Assembly (NCBI RefSeq): GCF_006547045.1
Contig: NZ_CP041242.1
Coordinates: 2,986,001 to 3,050,000, forward strand
DNA from: Lysobacter alkalisoli
GTDB taxonomy: Bacteria > Pseudomonadota > Gammaproteobacteria > Xanthomonadales > Xanthomonadaceae
DNA: 64,000 nucleotides
Direction of reading: 5' to 3'
Positions 31,983 through 40,651 of the stretch are shown piece after piece (positions within the stretch are counted from its first letter, which is position 1; each line of letters starts with the position of its first letter). Both the position numbers and the translations under genes were made by a program. Under the pieces are notes generated by a model. That model searched no databases and was not told where the DNA came from. It saw only the letters and a list, made by a program, of their open reading frames with translations.

Positions 31983-33841
31983 CGGGCACCTCCCCGTCCG
32001 GCCGCGGCCACCGCACCGCCTTCGGACTTGCGCTGCTTGGACTCCTCGGCCGCCTGCACGGCGAGCCAGGTTTCGATGTCGTCGGGCGGCACATCCATCA
32101 GCCGCAGCGCACCGTCCATCACGGTCTTGAACATCGGCGCCGACACAAAGCCACCGTAATAGCCCTTGCCCGGGTCCGGATCGTCGATCACCACCACCAT
32201 AGAGAAGCGCGGGTTGTCGACCGGCACCACGCCGGCGAAGAACGAGATGTAGCGCCGCGAATAGCCGCCACTGCTGTTGAACTTGCGTGCGGTACCGGTC
32301 TTGCCGGCCACGTGGTAGCCGAGGATCGCGGCCTGGGTGGCGGTGCCGCCGGGCTCGGTCACGGTCTGCATCATCTGCAGCACCTCGCGCGCGATGCGCG
32401 GGTCGAGCACCTGCTCGGGCTTGCCGTGTTGGCCCTTGACGAAGGTCGGTGTGACCCGCTTGCCGCCATTGGCCAGCGTCGCGTAGGCAACCGCGATCTG
32501 CAGCGGCGTCGCCGACAGGGCATAGCCGTAGGACATGGTCTGCTTGTGAGTGCCACTCCAGTGCGCCGGCTCCGGCAGCACGCCCGAGGATTCGCCGGGG
32601 AAGCCGCTCCTGGTGCTGCGGCCGTAGCCCATGCGACTCAGGAAGTCGTAGAACGGCCGGTCGCCCATTCGATGGACGATCTTGGACACGCCGACGTTCG
32701 AGCTCTTGGTGATCACCCCGGTGGTGTCGAGTACGCCGTAGTTACGAAAATCGCTGGTGCGGAAACGGCCGTTCGGCATCCAGCCCGGGCTGGTGTCGAT
32801 CACGGTCTTCGGCGTGATCACGCCGGCCTCCAGCGCCGCGGCCACGGTCAGCGGTTTCATCGTCGAACCAGGCTCGATCACGTCGGTGACCGCACGGTTG
32901 CGACGCGCATCGGTCGGCTGGTTGCCGAGCGCGTTGGGGTTGTAGGTGGGCAGGTTGGCCATCGCCAGGATCTCGCCGGTGGCCACGTCCAGCACCACCG
33001 CCGAGCCGCTGCTGGCGCCGGTGCGCTGCAGGGTCGCGCGCAGCTCGCGGAAGGTCAGGTACTGGATCCGGCGGTCGAGGGTCAGCACCAGCTCGTGGCC
33101 CGGCTGCGCGGCCTCGATCAGCTCGACGTTCTCGACGATACGGCCGCGGCTGTCGCGGATCACCCGCTTGCTGCCCGGCTGGCCGCTGAGCCATTCGTCG
33201 AAGGCCAGTTCCAACCCTTCCTGGCCGCGATCGTCGACATTGGTGAAGCCGAGCACATGTGCCAGCGCCTCGCCCTGCGGGTAGAAGCGGCGGAACTCGC
33301 GCTGCGAGTACACCCCCGGGATGTTGTGCGACAGGATCTCGCGCGCCTGGTCGGGATTGATCCGGCGGCGCAGGTACATGAATTCGCGCGTGGCGCGCTG
33401 GCTGAGCTTGCGGGTCAGCTCGTCGGCCGGCACGTCGAGCAGCGCGGCCAACTCTGGGACGCGGTCGGGCACTTCGAGCAATTCCTTCGGATTGCCCCAG
33501 ATCGACTCGACCGGAGTCGACACCGCCAGCGGCTCGCCGTTGCGATCGGTGATCATGCCGCGCGAGGTCGGGATCGCGATCTCACGCAGGATCCGCTCAT
33601 CGCCCTGGCGGATGTAGAAGTCGCTGTTGACCACCTGCAGGGTGAACGCGCGCGCGACCAGGGCGATCGAGCACAGCCCGAGCACCCCACCGACCAGCAG
33701 CAACCGGTTGCGCGGGTTGTAGCGGGCGCGGCTGCGCGGCTTGCCCGGCCCCTGCCGACCGCGCAACAGGTCGCCTGCACGCTCGACCAGAGAGTCGCGC
33801 ATGTCGCGAAGGTTCGAACCGGGGCGGCGGCGCGGGCTCAC
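31979..33841 (-). CDS. ftsI: Septal peptidoglycan transpeptidase FtsI (PBP3)
   Basis: 620 residues. Arg-rich cytoplasmic N-terminus, one membrane helix ([20 protein letters not shown]), the PBP dimerisation domain ([20 protein letters not shown]) and the transpeptidase domain. Its active-site motifs are [11 protein letters not shown] (nucleophile Ser), [10 protein letters not shown] and [12 protein letters not shown]. It cross-links septal peptidoglycan together with FtsW. The lysine/alanine-rich C-terminus ([21 protein letters not shown]) overlaps murE. Confidence 0.98.
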   Translation of the reverse strand: MSPRRRPGSNLRDMRDSLVERAGDLLRGRQGPGKPRSRARYNPRNRLLLVGGVLGLCSIALVARAFTLQVVNSDFYIRQGDERILREIAIPTSRGMITDRNGEPLAVSTPVESIWGNPKELLEVPDRVPELAALLDVPADELTRKLSQRATREFMYLRRRINPDQAREILSHNIPGVYSQREFRRFYPQGEALAHVLGFTNVDDRGQEGLELAFDEWLSGQPGSKRVIRDSRGRIVENVELIEAAQPGHELVLTLDRRIQYLTFRELRATLQRTGASSGSAVVLDVATGEILAMANLPTYNPNALGNQPTDARRNRAVTDVIEPGSTMKPLTVAAALEAGVITPKTVIDTSPGWMPNGRFRTSDFRNYGVLDTTGVITKSSNVGVSKIVHRMGDRPFYDFLSRMGYGRSTRSGFPGESSGVLPEPAHWSGTHKQTMSYGYALSATPLQIAVAYATLANGGKRVTPTFVKGQHGKPEQVLDPRIAREVLQMMQTVTEPGGTATQAAILGYHVAGKTGTARKFNSSGGYSRRYISFFAGVVPVDNPRFSMVVVIDDPDPGKGYYGGFVSAPMFKTVMDGALRLMDVPPDDIETWLAVQAAEESKQRKSEGGAVAAAGRGGAR

Positions 33842-34104
33842 GGACGCACCACCACGATTTCGCTTCCTTCCGGAAACTTCATGCCGAGCCGGTCACGGGC
33901 AACCTGGTCGATGCGGTTGCTCTCGGCCCAGGTCGCCTGCTCCAGCTGCAGGCGGCCGAATTCGATATCGAGCTCGTCGCGCGCCTTTTCCAGCCGGGTC
34001 AGCTGCACGAACAGCTGGCGGTGCTGGTGGCGTGCGTAGATCACCGCCAGCGCGGTCGCCAGGTTCGCCACGATCAGCACCGCGAGGACCAGACGCGCGG
34101 TCAT
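33838..34104 (-). CDS. ftsL: Cell division protein FtsL
   Basis: 88 residues: a membrane helix at the N-terminus ([20 protein letters not shown]), then a coiled coil ([29 protein letters not shown]) with leucine-zipper spacing and the conserved end [16 protein letters not shown]. It forms the FtsQLB complex that activates FtsWI. It overlaps rsmH and ftsI by four bases on each side. Confidence 0.95.
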   Translation of the reverse strand: MTARLVLAVLIVANLATALAVIYARHQHRQLFVQLTRLEKARDELDIEFGRLQLEQATWAESNRIDQVARDRLGMKFPEGSEIVVVRP

Positions 34105-35138
34105 GCCCGGCCTCCTTTCGAGACCGGGGACGGAGAGCCGGCAACGGGGCCTCGCGACCCGGCGGCCGCCGCGCCCTGCTCTCCATCCCCTGAACCGAGT
34201 TTCTCGGCCACGCGCAGCACGGCGCTGCGGGCACGCGGATTGGACGCGATTTCCTCGTCATCGGCCTTGATCGCCGAACCGATCGCACGCAGCGTCGGCG
34301 TGAACGCGACTTCGACCGGCATCCGCCGGTTGGCCGGCGGCGCCTTGGCGTGACGGGCGATGAAGCGCTTGACGATGCGGTCCTCCAGCGAGTGGAAGCT
34401 GATCACCGCCAGCCGCCCGCCGGGCCTGAGCCGGGCCAGCGCGCCGTCGAGCCCGGCCTCAAGGTCGGCCAGCTCGCGATTGATGTGGATGCGGATCGCC
34501 TGGAAGCTGCGGGTGGCCGGATGAATCTTCGCGTCGCCACGCGGCATCGCCCTGGCGATCAACTCGGCCAGCTGGGCGGTGCGGGTCAGCGGATTCTCCC
34601 CGCGCCCGGCGACGATCGCACGCGCGATCCGGCGGCTCATCCGCTCCTCGCCGTAGGTCCACAGCACATCGGCGATCTCGCGCTCGTCGGCACGGGCCAG
34701 CCATTCGGCCGCGCTCTCGCCGGTATCCGGGTCCATGCGCATGTCGAGTGGGCCGTCCTTGCCGAAACTGAAGCCGCGCTCGGCCACGTCGAGCTGTGGC
34801 GAGGACACGCCGAGATCGAGCAGCACGCCGTCGAGGCCGGCCGAAGTCGCGTCCCAGCCGCCCAGTGCGGCGAAGCTGCCGCGGAAGATCGACACGCGCG
34901 GGTCCGCCCCGAACTCGCGTTCGGCCACGGCAATCGCTTCGGGATCCTTGTCCATCAGCAGCAACCGGCCTCCGGGGCCGAGTTTCGCCAGCACCCCGCG
35001 CGCATGACCGCCGCGCCCGAACGTGCCGTCCAGGTAGGTTCCATCCCCGATCACGCGCAGGCCCTCCAGCACCTGTGCGTACATCACGGGGAGGTGGCCG
35101 GATGGCGCTACTGCGCGCTCCATGCCACCCCCTGTCAT
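34101..35138 (-). CDS. rsmH: 16S rRNA m4C1402 methyltransferase
   Basis: 345 residues from ATG 35138; ATG 35123 ([20 protein letters not shown]) is an alternative. SAM-binding [20 protein letters not shown] near residue 38, then [32 protein letters not shown] (seen in two parts) and [16 protein letters not shown]. The C-terminal tail ([18 protein letters not shown]) is low complexity and extends past the family end. Known as MraW; it modifies the ribosomal P site. Overlaps mraZ and ftsL by four bases. Confidence 0.97.
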   Translation of the reverse strand: MTGGGMERAVAPSGHLPVMYAQVLEGLRVIGDGTYLDGTFGRGGHARGVLAKLGPGGRLLLMDKDPEAIAVAEREFGADPRVSIFRGSFAALGGWDATSAGLDGVLLDLGVSSPQLDVAERGFSFGKDGPLDMRMDPDTGESAAEWLARADEREIADVLWTYGEERMSRRIARAIVAGRGENPLTRTAQLAELIARAMPRGDAKIHPATRSFQAIRIHINRELADLEAGLDGALARLRPGGRLAVISFHSLEDRIVKRFIARHAKAPPANRRMPVEVAFTPTLRAIGSAIKADDEEIASNPRARSAVLRVAEKLGSGDGEQGAAAAGSRGPVAGSPSPVSKGGRA

Positions 35139-35581
35139 AGCTGCAAGTCGAGCAGTTCGTCGCTCAGATCCTCGTCAGACACCGTCTGCTGGATCTGCGC
35201 GTGATGCGCCTGCTCGCTCCACAGTTCGAACTTGTCGCCCATGCCCAGCAGCACTGCCTTGCGCTCGATGCCGACCGCGGCGCGATGACTGGCCGGCACA
35301 GTGATTCGGCCGTTGCCGTCGAGCTCGACGAACGTGGCCGCGCCAACCAGCTTGAGCTGCAGGTTGCGGTTGACCTTCTTGACCTTGGGCAGGGCATTGA
35401 CCTGATCGCGCACGCGTTCCCAGGTCGCATGGGGGTACAGGTACAGGGAGCCGGATTCGAACGGGTTGTAGGTGATCACCAGCCGATTGCCGCACGCGGA
35501 CGCGACCTGGTCGCGGTAGGCGGTGGGCACCGCCAGCCGGCCCTTGTCGTCGATCGTGATGGCGGTCTCGCCCTGGAACAT
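35135..35581 (-). CDS. mraZ: Transcriptional regulator MraZ
   Basis: 148 residues with two SpoVT/AbrB-like halves: [20 protein letters not shown] with YRDQ and, in the second half, [21 protein letters not shown]. It is the first gene of the dcw cluster and in E. coli represses that cluster by binding G-rich repeats near the promoter. Here five such repeats in a 10-bp phase lie 77-121 bases upstream, overlapping the promoter. It is followed by rsmH with a four-base overlap. Confidence 0.97.
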   Translation of the reverse strand: MFQGETAITIDDKGRLAVPTAYRDQVASACGNRLVITYNPFESGSLYLYPHATWERVRDQVNALPKVKKVNRNLQLKLVGAATFVELDGNGRITVPASHRAAVGIERKAVLLGMGDKFELWSEQAHHAQIQQTVSDEDLSDELLDLQL

Positions 35582-35597
35582 GGGTCACCTGCTGGAA

Positions 35598-35728
35598 GCC
35601 CGCCTCTGCGGGCGGGTCTGCCTCTCGTTTGGAAACGCCCAACCCAGGCGAATCCGGCCACGGAAAACCACAAAAAACCCGGTTTTCCCTCAGAAGTCCA
35701 CATTAGGCAGCCCCCACAGGGTTGTCAA
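35598..35728 (-). promoter_or_regulatory. mra promoter with five phased MraZ-type repeats and leader hairpin
   Basis: On the minus strand a -35 TTGACA (35723-35728), a 17-base spacer and a -10 TAATGT (35700-35705) form a near-consensus sigma-70 promoter. Starting in the -10 and running downstream are TGTGG (35698-35702), TGAGG (35688-35692), CCGGG (35678-35682), TGTGG (35668-35672) and CGTGG (35658-35662), one every 10 bases. E. coli MraZ binds TGGGN repeats with a 10-bp step, so this is the likely autorepression site. A GCCCGC-CTCT-GCGGGC hairpin (35598-35613) lies in the leader just before the mraZ start. Confidence 0.8.
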
Positions 35729-35773
35729 CAACTTTCATGGGCAGATTTCACTAAGCGCATCAATGGCTTAAGC

Positions 35774-35837
35774 GAGACTTCAGAGACTTGTTCAAGACTT
35801 ATCCACTAAGTGTTGTTTAGTCTCATTTTTTGAGACT
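35774..35837. promoter_or_regulatory. GAGACTT repeat cluster with a DnaA-box-like site
   Basis: Three direct repeats GAGACTT (35774-35780), GAGACTT (35783-35789) and AAGACTT (35794-35800) are followed by TTATCCACT (35799-35807, one mismatch to the DnaA box TTATCCACA) and by a perfect hairpin AGTCTCATTTTTTGAGACT (35819-35837) built on the same GAGACT core. It lies between the mra promoter and the divergent sigma-factor gene, in AT-richer DNA. It may be an operator for an unknown regulator of either side. Confidence 0.5.
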
Positions 35838-36004
35838 GGGCGCTTTACCGGTCGGCGTGAAGAACCGTTCAGGCTCGTTGATCGGAATAACTGGTGCATC
35901 GCAGCAAACCGCGCCGATTTCCCGCCCTTATCGTTCCGGGCCAGTCGATAGTCGATGCCTGGACAGCACTGCCATCACCCCGCAGCAGCATCTACAGTTG
36001 AGCC

Positions 36005-36652
36005 ATGGACCCCGCCACCTATCGGCAACTGCATACCCGCGCGCGCCGGCTGACCCCAACCGCCGCCGAGGCCGAAGACCTGGTCCAGGACACGCTCGTG
36101 GCCGCACTCGAAGCCGGGCGCTCGGACATGCCCTGGCTGCAAGGGGTACTGCGCAAACTGGCCGCGATGCAGGCCCGCGGCGCCGGCCGACGGCGGCGGC
36201 GCGAACTGCAAGCCGACCCGGGCACCGGCACTGCCACCCAGGACGCCCTCGCCACTGCCGCCACAACAGCCACCCTGCGCTCCACCCTCGCCGGCCTGCC
36301 GCCCGCCGCGCGCCGGGTCGCGGTACTGGCCGTGCACGGCCTGTCCGCCGACGAAATCCGCTGGTTGCTGGGCTTGACAGCGACGGCATTCAGGCAGCGC
36401 CTGAGCTCGATCCGCCGCGGCCTGCGCAGCCTGCCCCCGGCCACCCGCGCCGAACAGGTCGCACTGGCCTACCTGCGCGACCCGGCGCGCAGCGTCGAGC
36501 TCGAATTCGGCCTGCTGCGACGCGCACTCAAGGCGGCGATGCGGGCCGGCGCCGGCCTCGGAACCCACGACCATGACGGCCACCTGCTGGTGGTCCGCGA
36601 TCTCCGCCCCCTCGATGGCGCTCACACTTCCGGCAGTCACGGCAACAAATAG
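36005..36652 (+). CDS. ECF-like RNA polymerase sigma factor
   Basis: 215 residues. Region 2 is visible as TPTAAEAEDLVQDTLVAALE (residues about 17-36) with a shortened WLQGVLRKLAAMQARG. Region 4 is LPPAARRVAVLAVHGLSADE followed by IRWLLGLTATAFRQRLSSIR. A 55-residue C-terminal extension (from about 155, AEQVALAYLRDPARSVELEF ... ) has no match I recognise; it ends in a His-rich DHDGHLLVV segment. No anti-sigma gene is adjacent; the VOC gene at 36679 follows after 26 bases and is probably co-transcribed. Function beyond sigma-70 relationship is inferred. Confidence 0.75.
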   Translation: MDPATYRQLHTRARRLTPTAAEAEDLVQDTLVAALEAGRSDMPWLQGVLRKLAAMQARGAGRRRRRELQADPGTGTATQDALATAATTATLRSTLAGLPPAARRVAVLAVHGLSADEIRWLLGLTATAFRQRLSSIRRGLRSLPPATRAEQVALAYLRDPARSVELEFGLLRRALKAAMRAGAGLGTHDHDGHLLVVRDLRPLDGAHTSGSHGNK

Positions 36653-36678
36653 CCGGGCACACACAAAGGAGACCCGAA

Positions 36679-37071
36679 ATGTCGAACACGGAAATGCTGG
36701 CTCGTTGCCGGATCACCACCATTGTCTTCCTCGTCGCCGACCTCACCCGCACGATCGAGTTCTACGGCCGCACCCTCGGCCTGCCGGTGCAGACCATCGA
36801 CGGCCACGACGGTCCGTTCGCCACCTGCGACACCGCCACCGTGTCACTGGTGTTCATCGTCGCCGAAGCGAAGGCCGGCGACTCGCCGGTGGTGGTATTC
36901 GAACTTGAAGGCGGCATCGACGACTACGCCGACCGCCTGGCCGAGCGCGGCGTGGAGATCGTGGTTCCGGTCAGCGAAGCCCCCGACGGCGGCCTGACCC
37001 TCGACTTCGTCGACCCGGACCGCAACACGCTCAGCCTGTACCAGCCACCGGGCTCGCCGCGACGCAGGTAG
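36679..37071 (+). CDS. VOC-superfamily (glyoxalase/bleomycin-resistance-like) protein
   Basis: 130 residues from ATG 36679 after an AAAGGAGA ribosome site. One VOC domain: RCRITTIVFLVADLTRTIEFYGRTLGLPV at the start, FATCDTATVSLVFIV, and a C-terminal GGLTLDFVDPDRNTLSLYQP in which the usual metal-binding Glu/Asp lies. Such proteins are small dioxygenases, isomerases or drug-binding proteins; the substrate is unknown. It follows the sigma-factor gene closely. Confidence 0.82.
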   Translation: MSNTEMLARCRITTIVFLVADLTRTIEFYGRTLGLPVQTIDGHDGPFATCDTATVSLVFIVAEAKAGDSPVVVFELEGGIDDYADRLAERGVEIVVPVSEAPDGGLTLDFVDPDRNTLSLYQPPGSPRRR

Positions 37072-37116
37072 GTTCCGGCAACCTGACGAAAGTGGCGTGA
37101 CGAAGCAGAAGACAGC

Positions 37117-37291
37117 CCCCTTGGTAAGGGGGCGGCGAACGCCGCAGGCGTGAGCGGGGGATTGGAGGCAAAAGCCCGGGGCCCAAGGTTTGCGTAGCAA
37201 ACTTTGGGAGCTTCATTGGCGCATGCGCCAATGAAGTTGCACCCCTTGGTAAGGGGGCGGCGAACGCCGCAGGCGTGAGCGGGGGATTGGA
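37117..37291. repeat. Two identical 50-bp direct repeats around a 26-bp perfect palindrome
   Basis: The 50-base unit beginning CCCCTTGGTAAGGGGGCGGC and ending GAGCGGGGGATTGGA is present without change at 37117-37166 and 37242-37291. Between them is a perfect 26-base palindrome (37211-37236, half-site CTTCATTGGCGCA). A related palindrome (TTTCATCGGCG ... CGCCGATGAAA) and a CAAAGTTTGC segment appear in inverted orientation beyond rnpB near 37800-37850. The 341-base stretch 37072-37412 contains no gene. Confidence 0.85.
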
Positions 37292-37355
37292 AGCATGGCG
37301 CCGGGCCGGTGGATGCAAAGCATCCGCCGGTTTCGCGCGGAGCGCGAACGGCGTA

Positions 37356-37412
37356 GCCCTTATCCCCCATGCTCCAGCGCACTTTGTGCGCTGGAGCATG
37401 GGGGATAAGGGC
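37356..37412. repeat. Perfect 27-bp inverted repeat abutting the 3' end of rnpB
   Basis: Arms 37356-37382 and 37386-37412 are perfectly complementary with a TTT loop; the left arm begins GCCCTTATCCCCCATGCTCC. It directly adjoins the 3' end of RNase P RNA on the minus strand. Such a strong hairpin could end rnpB transcription (no T-run) or block exonucleases during 3' processing. Confidence 0.85.
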
Positions 37413-37774
37413 GGAGCCGGCCTGTAAGCCGGGTTCTGTCGTGGACAGTCATTCCTCTAGGCGCATCGTCGCCGATACGCTCAAGCAACCTACCCGGAGA
37501 CACCGCGGGCCGCGGCATTGTCTCCCTATTTGGTCTTGCTCCCGGTGGGGTTTGCCGTGCCGGTCTGTTGCCAGACTCGCGGTGCGCTCTTACCGCACCG
37601 TTTCACCCTTGCCACGCACGTCTTGCGACGCCGTTCGGCGGTCTGCTCTCTGTTGCACTTTCCGTCGGCTCGCGCCGCCCAGGCGTTACCTGGCACCGTG
37701 CCCTGTGGAGCCCGGACTTTCCTCGGCACCACCCTGCGAACAAGGGGTGACGCGACTGCCTGGCCGACTCCGCC
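37413..37774 (-). ncRNA. rnpB: RNase P RNA, class A
   Basis: The minus strand reads GGAGTCGGCCAGGCAGTCGC near its start, then the near-universal GAGGAAAGTCCGGGCTCCAC AGGGC segment, and ends with AGAACCCGGCTTACAGGCCG. This is the bacterial class A RNase P RNA, the ribozyme that matures tRNA 5' ends. Length is about 360 bases. A -10 TACAAT (37781-37786) places the start near 37774; the 3' end is set by homology and is accurate to a few bases. Open frames in this segment are not real genes. Confidence 0.93.
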
Positions 37775-37915
37775 GCGAACATTGTACCGGTTCTGCCAGT
37801 TTCATCGGCGCACACGCCGATGAAACTCCCAAAGTTTGCTGCGCAAACCTCAGGCTCGGGCTTTTGCCCCCAATCCCCCGGTCGCGCCCCCACGCATAAC
37901 CGTCAGCAGTCGCGC

Positions 37916-38731
37916 TCACCCGCCGTACAAAGCCTTCCTGGGCGCACCGCTGAGTTCAGCGGCGAGTTTGGCCGCGGTCGAGGGCGGCAGGTGTTCGGCC
38001 AGCTTGGCGTACAGGCGGCGGCCTTCGATGATCTTGGCGTCGGCATCGTCGCCGGCCCCCTCGACGATCAGCACGAACTCGCCCTTGCGCTGGTTGGGAT
38101 CGGCGGCAACGCGCTCGCGCAATTCACCCAGACTGCCGTCGAGCACGGTCTCGAACAGCTTGGTCAGTTCGCGCGCCAGCACCGCCGGGCGATCGGTACC
38201 GAATGCGGTGACCATGTCGGCCAGCGACTCCTCGATCCGGTGCGCGGACTCGTAGAAGATCAGCGTGCGCGGCTCGGAAGCGAGCCGGGCCAGGCGCTCG
38301 CGACGGGCGCCAGCCTTGGCCGGCAGGAAGCCTTCAAAGGCGAACCGGTCCGAGGCCAGCCCGGCCACACTCAAGGCCGCGATGGCCGCGCAGGCGCCCG
38401 GCACCGGCGACACCGGGATGCCGGCCGCGCGCGCGGCGCGGACCAGCCGGAAGCCCGGATCGCTGACCAGCGGGGTGCCGGCATCGGACACCAGTGCCAG
38501 CGACTCGCCCGCCAGCAGACGCTGGACCAACTGCGCGACCTGCGCATCCTCGTTGTGCTGATGCAGCGCCAGCAGCGGGCGCTCGATGCCGAAATGGGCC
38601 AGCAACTGGCGGGTATGCCGGGTGTCCTCGGCGCACACCGCCGCCGCCCCGCGCAGGGTGTCGAGCGCGCGCGGACTCATGTCGCCGAGGTGGCCGATCG
38701 GGGTGGCGACGATGTACAGGGTTGCAGACAT
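37916..38731 (-). CDS. rsmI: 16S rRNA 2'-O-ribose C1402 methyltransferase
   Basis: 271 residues from ATG 38731 (MSATLYIVATPIGHLGDMSP). SAM-dependent tetrapyrrole-methylase fold: CAEDTRHTRQLLAHFGI, LVSDAGTPLVSDPGFRLV, PVPGACAAIAALSVAGL, FYESAHRIEESL. It modifies the same nucleotide as RsmH, whose gene is 3 kb away. It is divergent from lpoA with a 59-base gap, as in E. coli. Confidence 0.97.
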   Translation of the reverse strand: MSATLYIVATPIGHLGDMSPRALDTLRGAAAVCAEDTRHTRQLLAHFGIERPLLALHQHNEDAQVAQLVQRLLAGESLALVSDAGTPLVSDPGFRLVRAARAAGIPVSPVPGACAAIAALSVAGLASDRFAFEGFLPAKAGARRERLARLASEPRTLIFYESAHRIEESLADMVTAFGTDRPAVLARELTKLFETVLDGSLGELRERVAADPNQRKGEFVLIVEGAGDDADAKIIEGRRLYAKLAEHLPPSTAAKLAAELSGAPRKALYGG

Positions 38732-38790
38732 TGAGTATCCGACGCGTGGATTCAGGCAAGGCGTGGTTAGAATCGTACCCGCTTCCCGAA

Positions 38791-40227
38791 ATGACACCGC
38801 GTCGCAATGGATTTCTGCCGATGAGCTCTCGACCCCCGATAAGTGCCCTCCCTTCCCGTACATGGCGCCTGCTGGCGGCCCCGGCCCTGGCCGTGCTGCT
38901 GCTGGGCGGTTGCGCAGGCATCGGCACGCGCACCAGCACCCAGCCGACCGTGGTCGGCAGCCCGCAGATGGTCGAGGCCAGTGAGCTGGCCCGCAGCGGC
39001 ACGGTCCTGACCGGCCAGGCCCGGATCGACAACGAGCGCCGCATCCACCAGCTGCTCGCCCAGCTCGACGACGACAGCCTCGCCCGCGAGGCCGCGTCGC
39101 TGCCGCCGGGCGATCCGCTCTACAACTACATGGGCCAGGCCCTGCTCGAACGCGGGCTGCCGCTGCCGCGTCCGTTCGACCACACTGCCTGGACCTTCGA
39201 CGCCAACAATCGTCCGCCGGCCGAGTCCGACGGCTACCGTCCGCCGGTGAAACTGGCGATCCTGCTGCCGTTGAGCGGCCAGATGGCGGTCGCGGCCTCG
39301 CCGGTTCGCGACGGTTTCATGGCCGGCTACTACGGCGAGCGCCGTCGCCGCCCCGAGGTCAACTTCTACGACACCGCCGGCACCACCGCCGGCACCCTGT
39401 CGGCCTACGACCGCGCGGTGACCGAGGGCAACGACTTCGTGGTCGGCCCGCTCGAACGCAACGCCGTCGATGCGCTGTTCGCGCGCAATTCGATGCCGGT
39501 CTCGCTGCTGGCGCTCAACAGTGGTACCCAGGCGCCGCCGCCCGGGAATGCGAGCTTCGCACTGGCGCCGGAAGACGAAGGCATTGCCGCCGCCGAGTAC
39601 CTGCTGGCCCGCAGCGTCCAGCGCGTGCTGGTAGTGAGCGGCAGCGACGACAGCCAGCGCCGTGCGGTCGACGCGTTCCGCACCCGGCTGACCGAACGCG
39701 GCGCCACCGTCACCGACGTGGTCGGCGAAGGCGTGGCCGACCTCGGTCCGTTCGCCGCCCGCGAGGGCGGTGTGGACGCTGTATTCCTGGCCGTGCGTGG
39801 CAGCAGCGCGCGCGAGCTGACTCCGAAACTGGCCCTGGCCGGGCTGGGCGGCGTGCCGCGGGTGGCGACCTCGCAGATCACCTCCGGCACCGGCGACCCC
39901 GAAAAGGACCGCGCGCTCGACGGCATCGCCTTCCCGACCGAGGCCTGGACCTCAGGCAGCATCACCGGCCTGCCCTCGGCCAGCTACGCGGCCACTCTGC
40001 TGCCCACCGCAAGGGGGGCGGCGGCGCGATTGTTCGCGTTCGGCTATGACGCCTGGCTGCTGTCGGCCTACATGGAGCGGTTGGTGAAGAACGTCGATGG
40101 CTCGATCCAGGGCGCCACCGGCACCTTGCGCGTGGACGGCTTCGGCAACGTGCAGCGCACGCCAGCCTGGGCCAGCTTCATCAGCGGCGTGGTGATGCCG
40201 CTGCCGGGCGGCGGTGACCGCCGCTGA
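38791..40227 (+). CDS. lpoA: Outer-membrane lipoprotein activator of PBP1A (LpoA/LppC family)
   Basis: 478 residues from ATG 38791; ATG 38821 ([20 protein letters not shown]) is also possible. The lipoprotein signal ends in [11 protein letters not shown]. The N-terminal TPR-like part is shorter than in E. coli LpoA. The C-terminal periplasmic-binding-protein fold has [35 protein letters not shown] and [11 protein letters not shown]. It spans the periplasm and stimulates PBP1A. yraN follows with a 14-base overlap, and rsmI lies divergently upstream, the E. coli order. Confidence 0.9.
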   Translation: MTPRRNGFLPMSSRPPISALPSRTWRLLAAPALAVLLLGGCAGIGTRTSTQPTVVGSPQMVEASELARSGTVLTGQARIDNERRIHQLLAQLDDDSLAREAASLPPGDPLYNYMGQALLERGLPLPRPFDHTAWTFDANNRPPAESDGYRPPVKLAILLPLSGQMAVAASPVRDGFMAGYYGERRRRPEVNFYDTAGTTAGTLSAYDRAVTEGNDFVVGPLERNAVDALFARNSMPVSLLALNSGTQAPPPGNASFALAPEDEGIAAAEYLLARSVQRVLVVSGSDDSQRRAVDAFRTRLTERGATVTDVVGEGVADLGPFAAREGGVDAVFLAVRGSSARELTPKLALAGLGGVPRVATSQITSGTGDPEKDRALDGIAFPTEAWTSGSITGLPSASYAATLLPTARGAAARLFAFGYDAWLLSAYMERLVKNVDGSIQGATGTLRVDGFGNVQRTPAWASFISGVVMPLPGGGDRR

Positions 40228-40603
40228 CACCGACCTGGATCGACGCGCGCGTGGCGCCGCGATCGAAGCGGCGGCGCGCGGCCATCTGCGTGCCGCCGGT
40301 CTGAGCGAAGTCGCGGCCAACGCGAACAGCCGCGTGGGCGAGATCGATCTGGTCATGCGCGATGGCGACACGCTGGTCTTCGTCGAGGTGCGTTACCGCC
40401 GCAGCTCGGCCTTCGGTGGCGGTGCCGCCTCGGTCGACTGGCACAAGCGGCGCAAGCTGGTTCGTGCCGCCCAGGTGTTCCTGATGCGTCATTCACGCTA
40501 TGCGGATCTGCCCTGCCGCTTCGATGTGGTCGAGGCTGACGGTGATCCGGCTTCGCCACGATTGAACTGGTTGAAGGACGCGTTCCGCGCGGATGATTGT
40601 TGA
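40214..40603 (+). CDS. yraN: YraN/UPF0102 endonuclease-like protein
   Basis: 129 residues from GTG 40214, inside the end of lpoA. The conserved restriction-nuclease-like core is [43 protein letters not shown] (E-x-D ... E-V-K-like, with Arg in place of Lys) and [13 protein letters not shown]. The family's role is not settled; links to DNA processing and division are reported. Operon with lpoA is conserved. Confidence 0.92.
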   Translation: MTAADTDLDRRARGAAIEAAARGHLRAAGLSEVAANANSRVGEIDLVMRDGDTLVFVEVRYRRSSAFGGGAASVDWHKRRKLVRAAQVFLMRHSRYADLPCRFDVVEADGDPASPRLNWLKDAFRADDC

Positions 40604-40651
40604 AGCCATCCCGGACGACCCTTTACCTGGTTGCCGCGCGATAATGCCGGA

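Noticed and set aside
33795-33830. tRNA-like GGTTCGAACC
   Set aside because: It lies inside the ftsI start region and no acceptor or anticodon stems fold around it.
37117-37291. Two-copy direct repeat considered as a CRISPR array
   Set aside because: Only two 50-bp units, the spacer holds a palindrome, and no cas genes are present.
37369-37899. Small open frames within and around rnpB
   Set aside because: They lie in the RNase P RNA and its repeats; the RNA explains the sequence.
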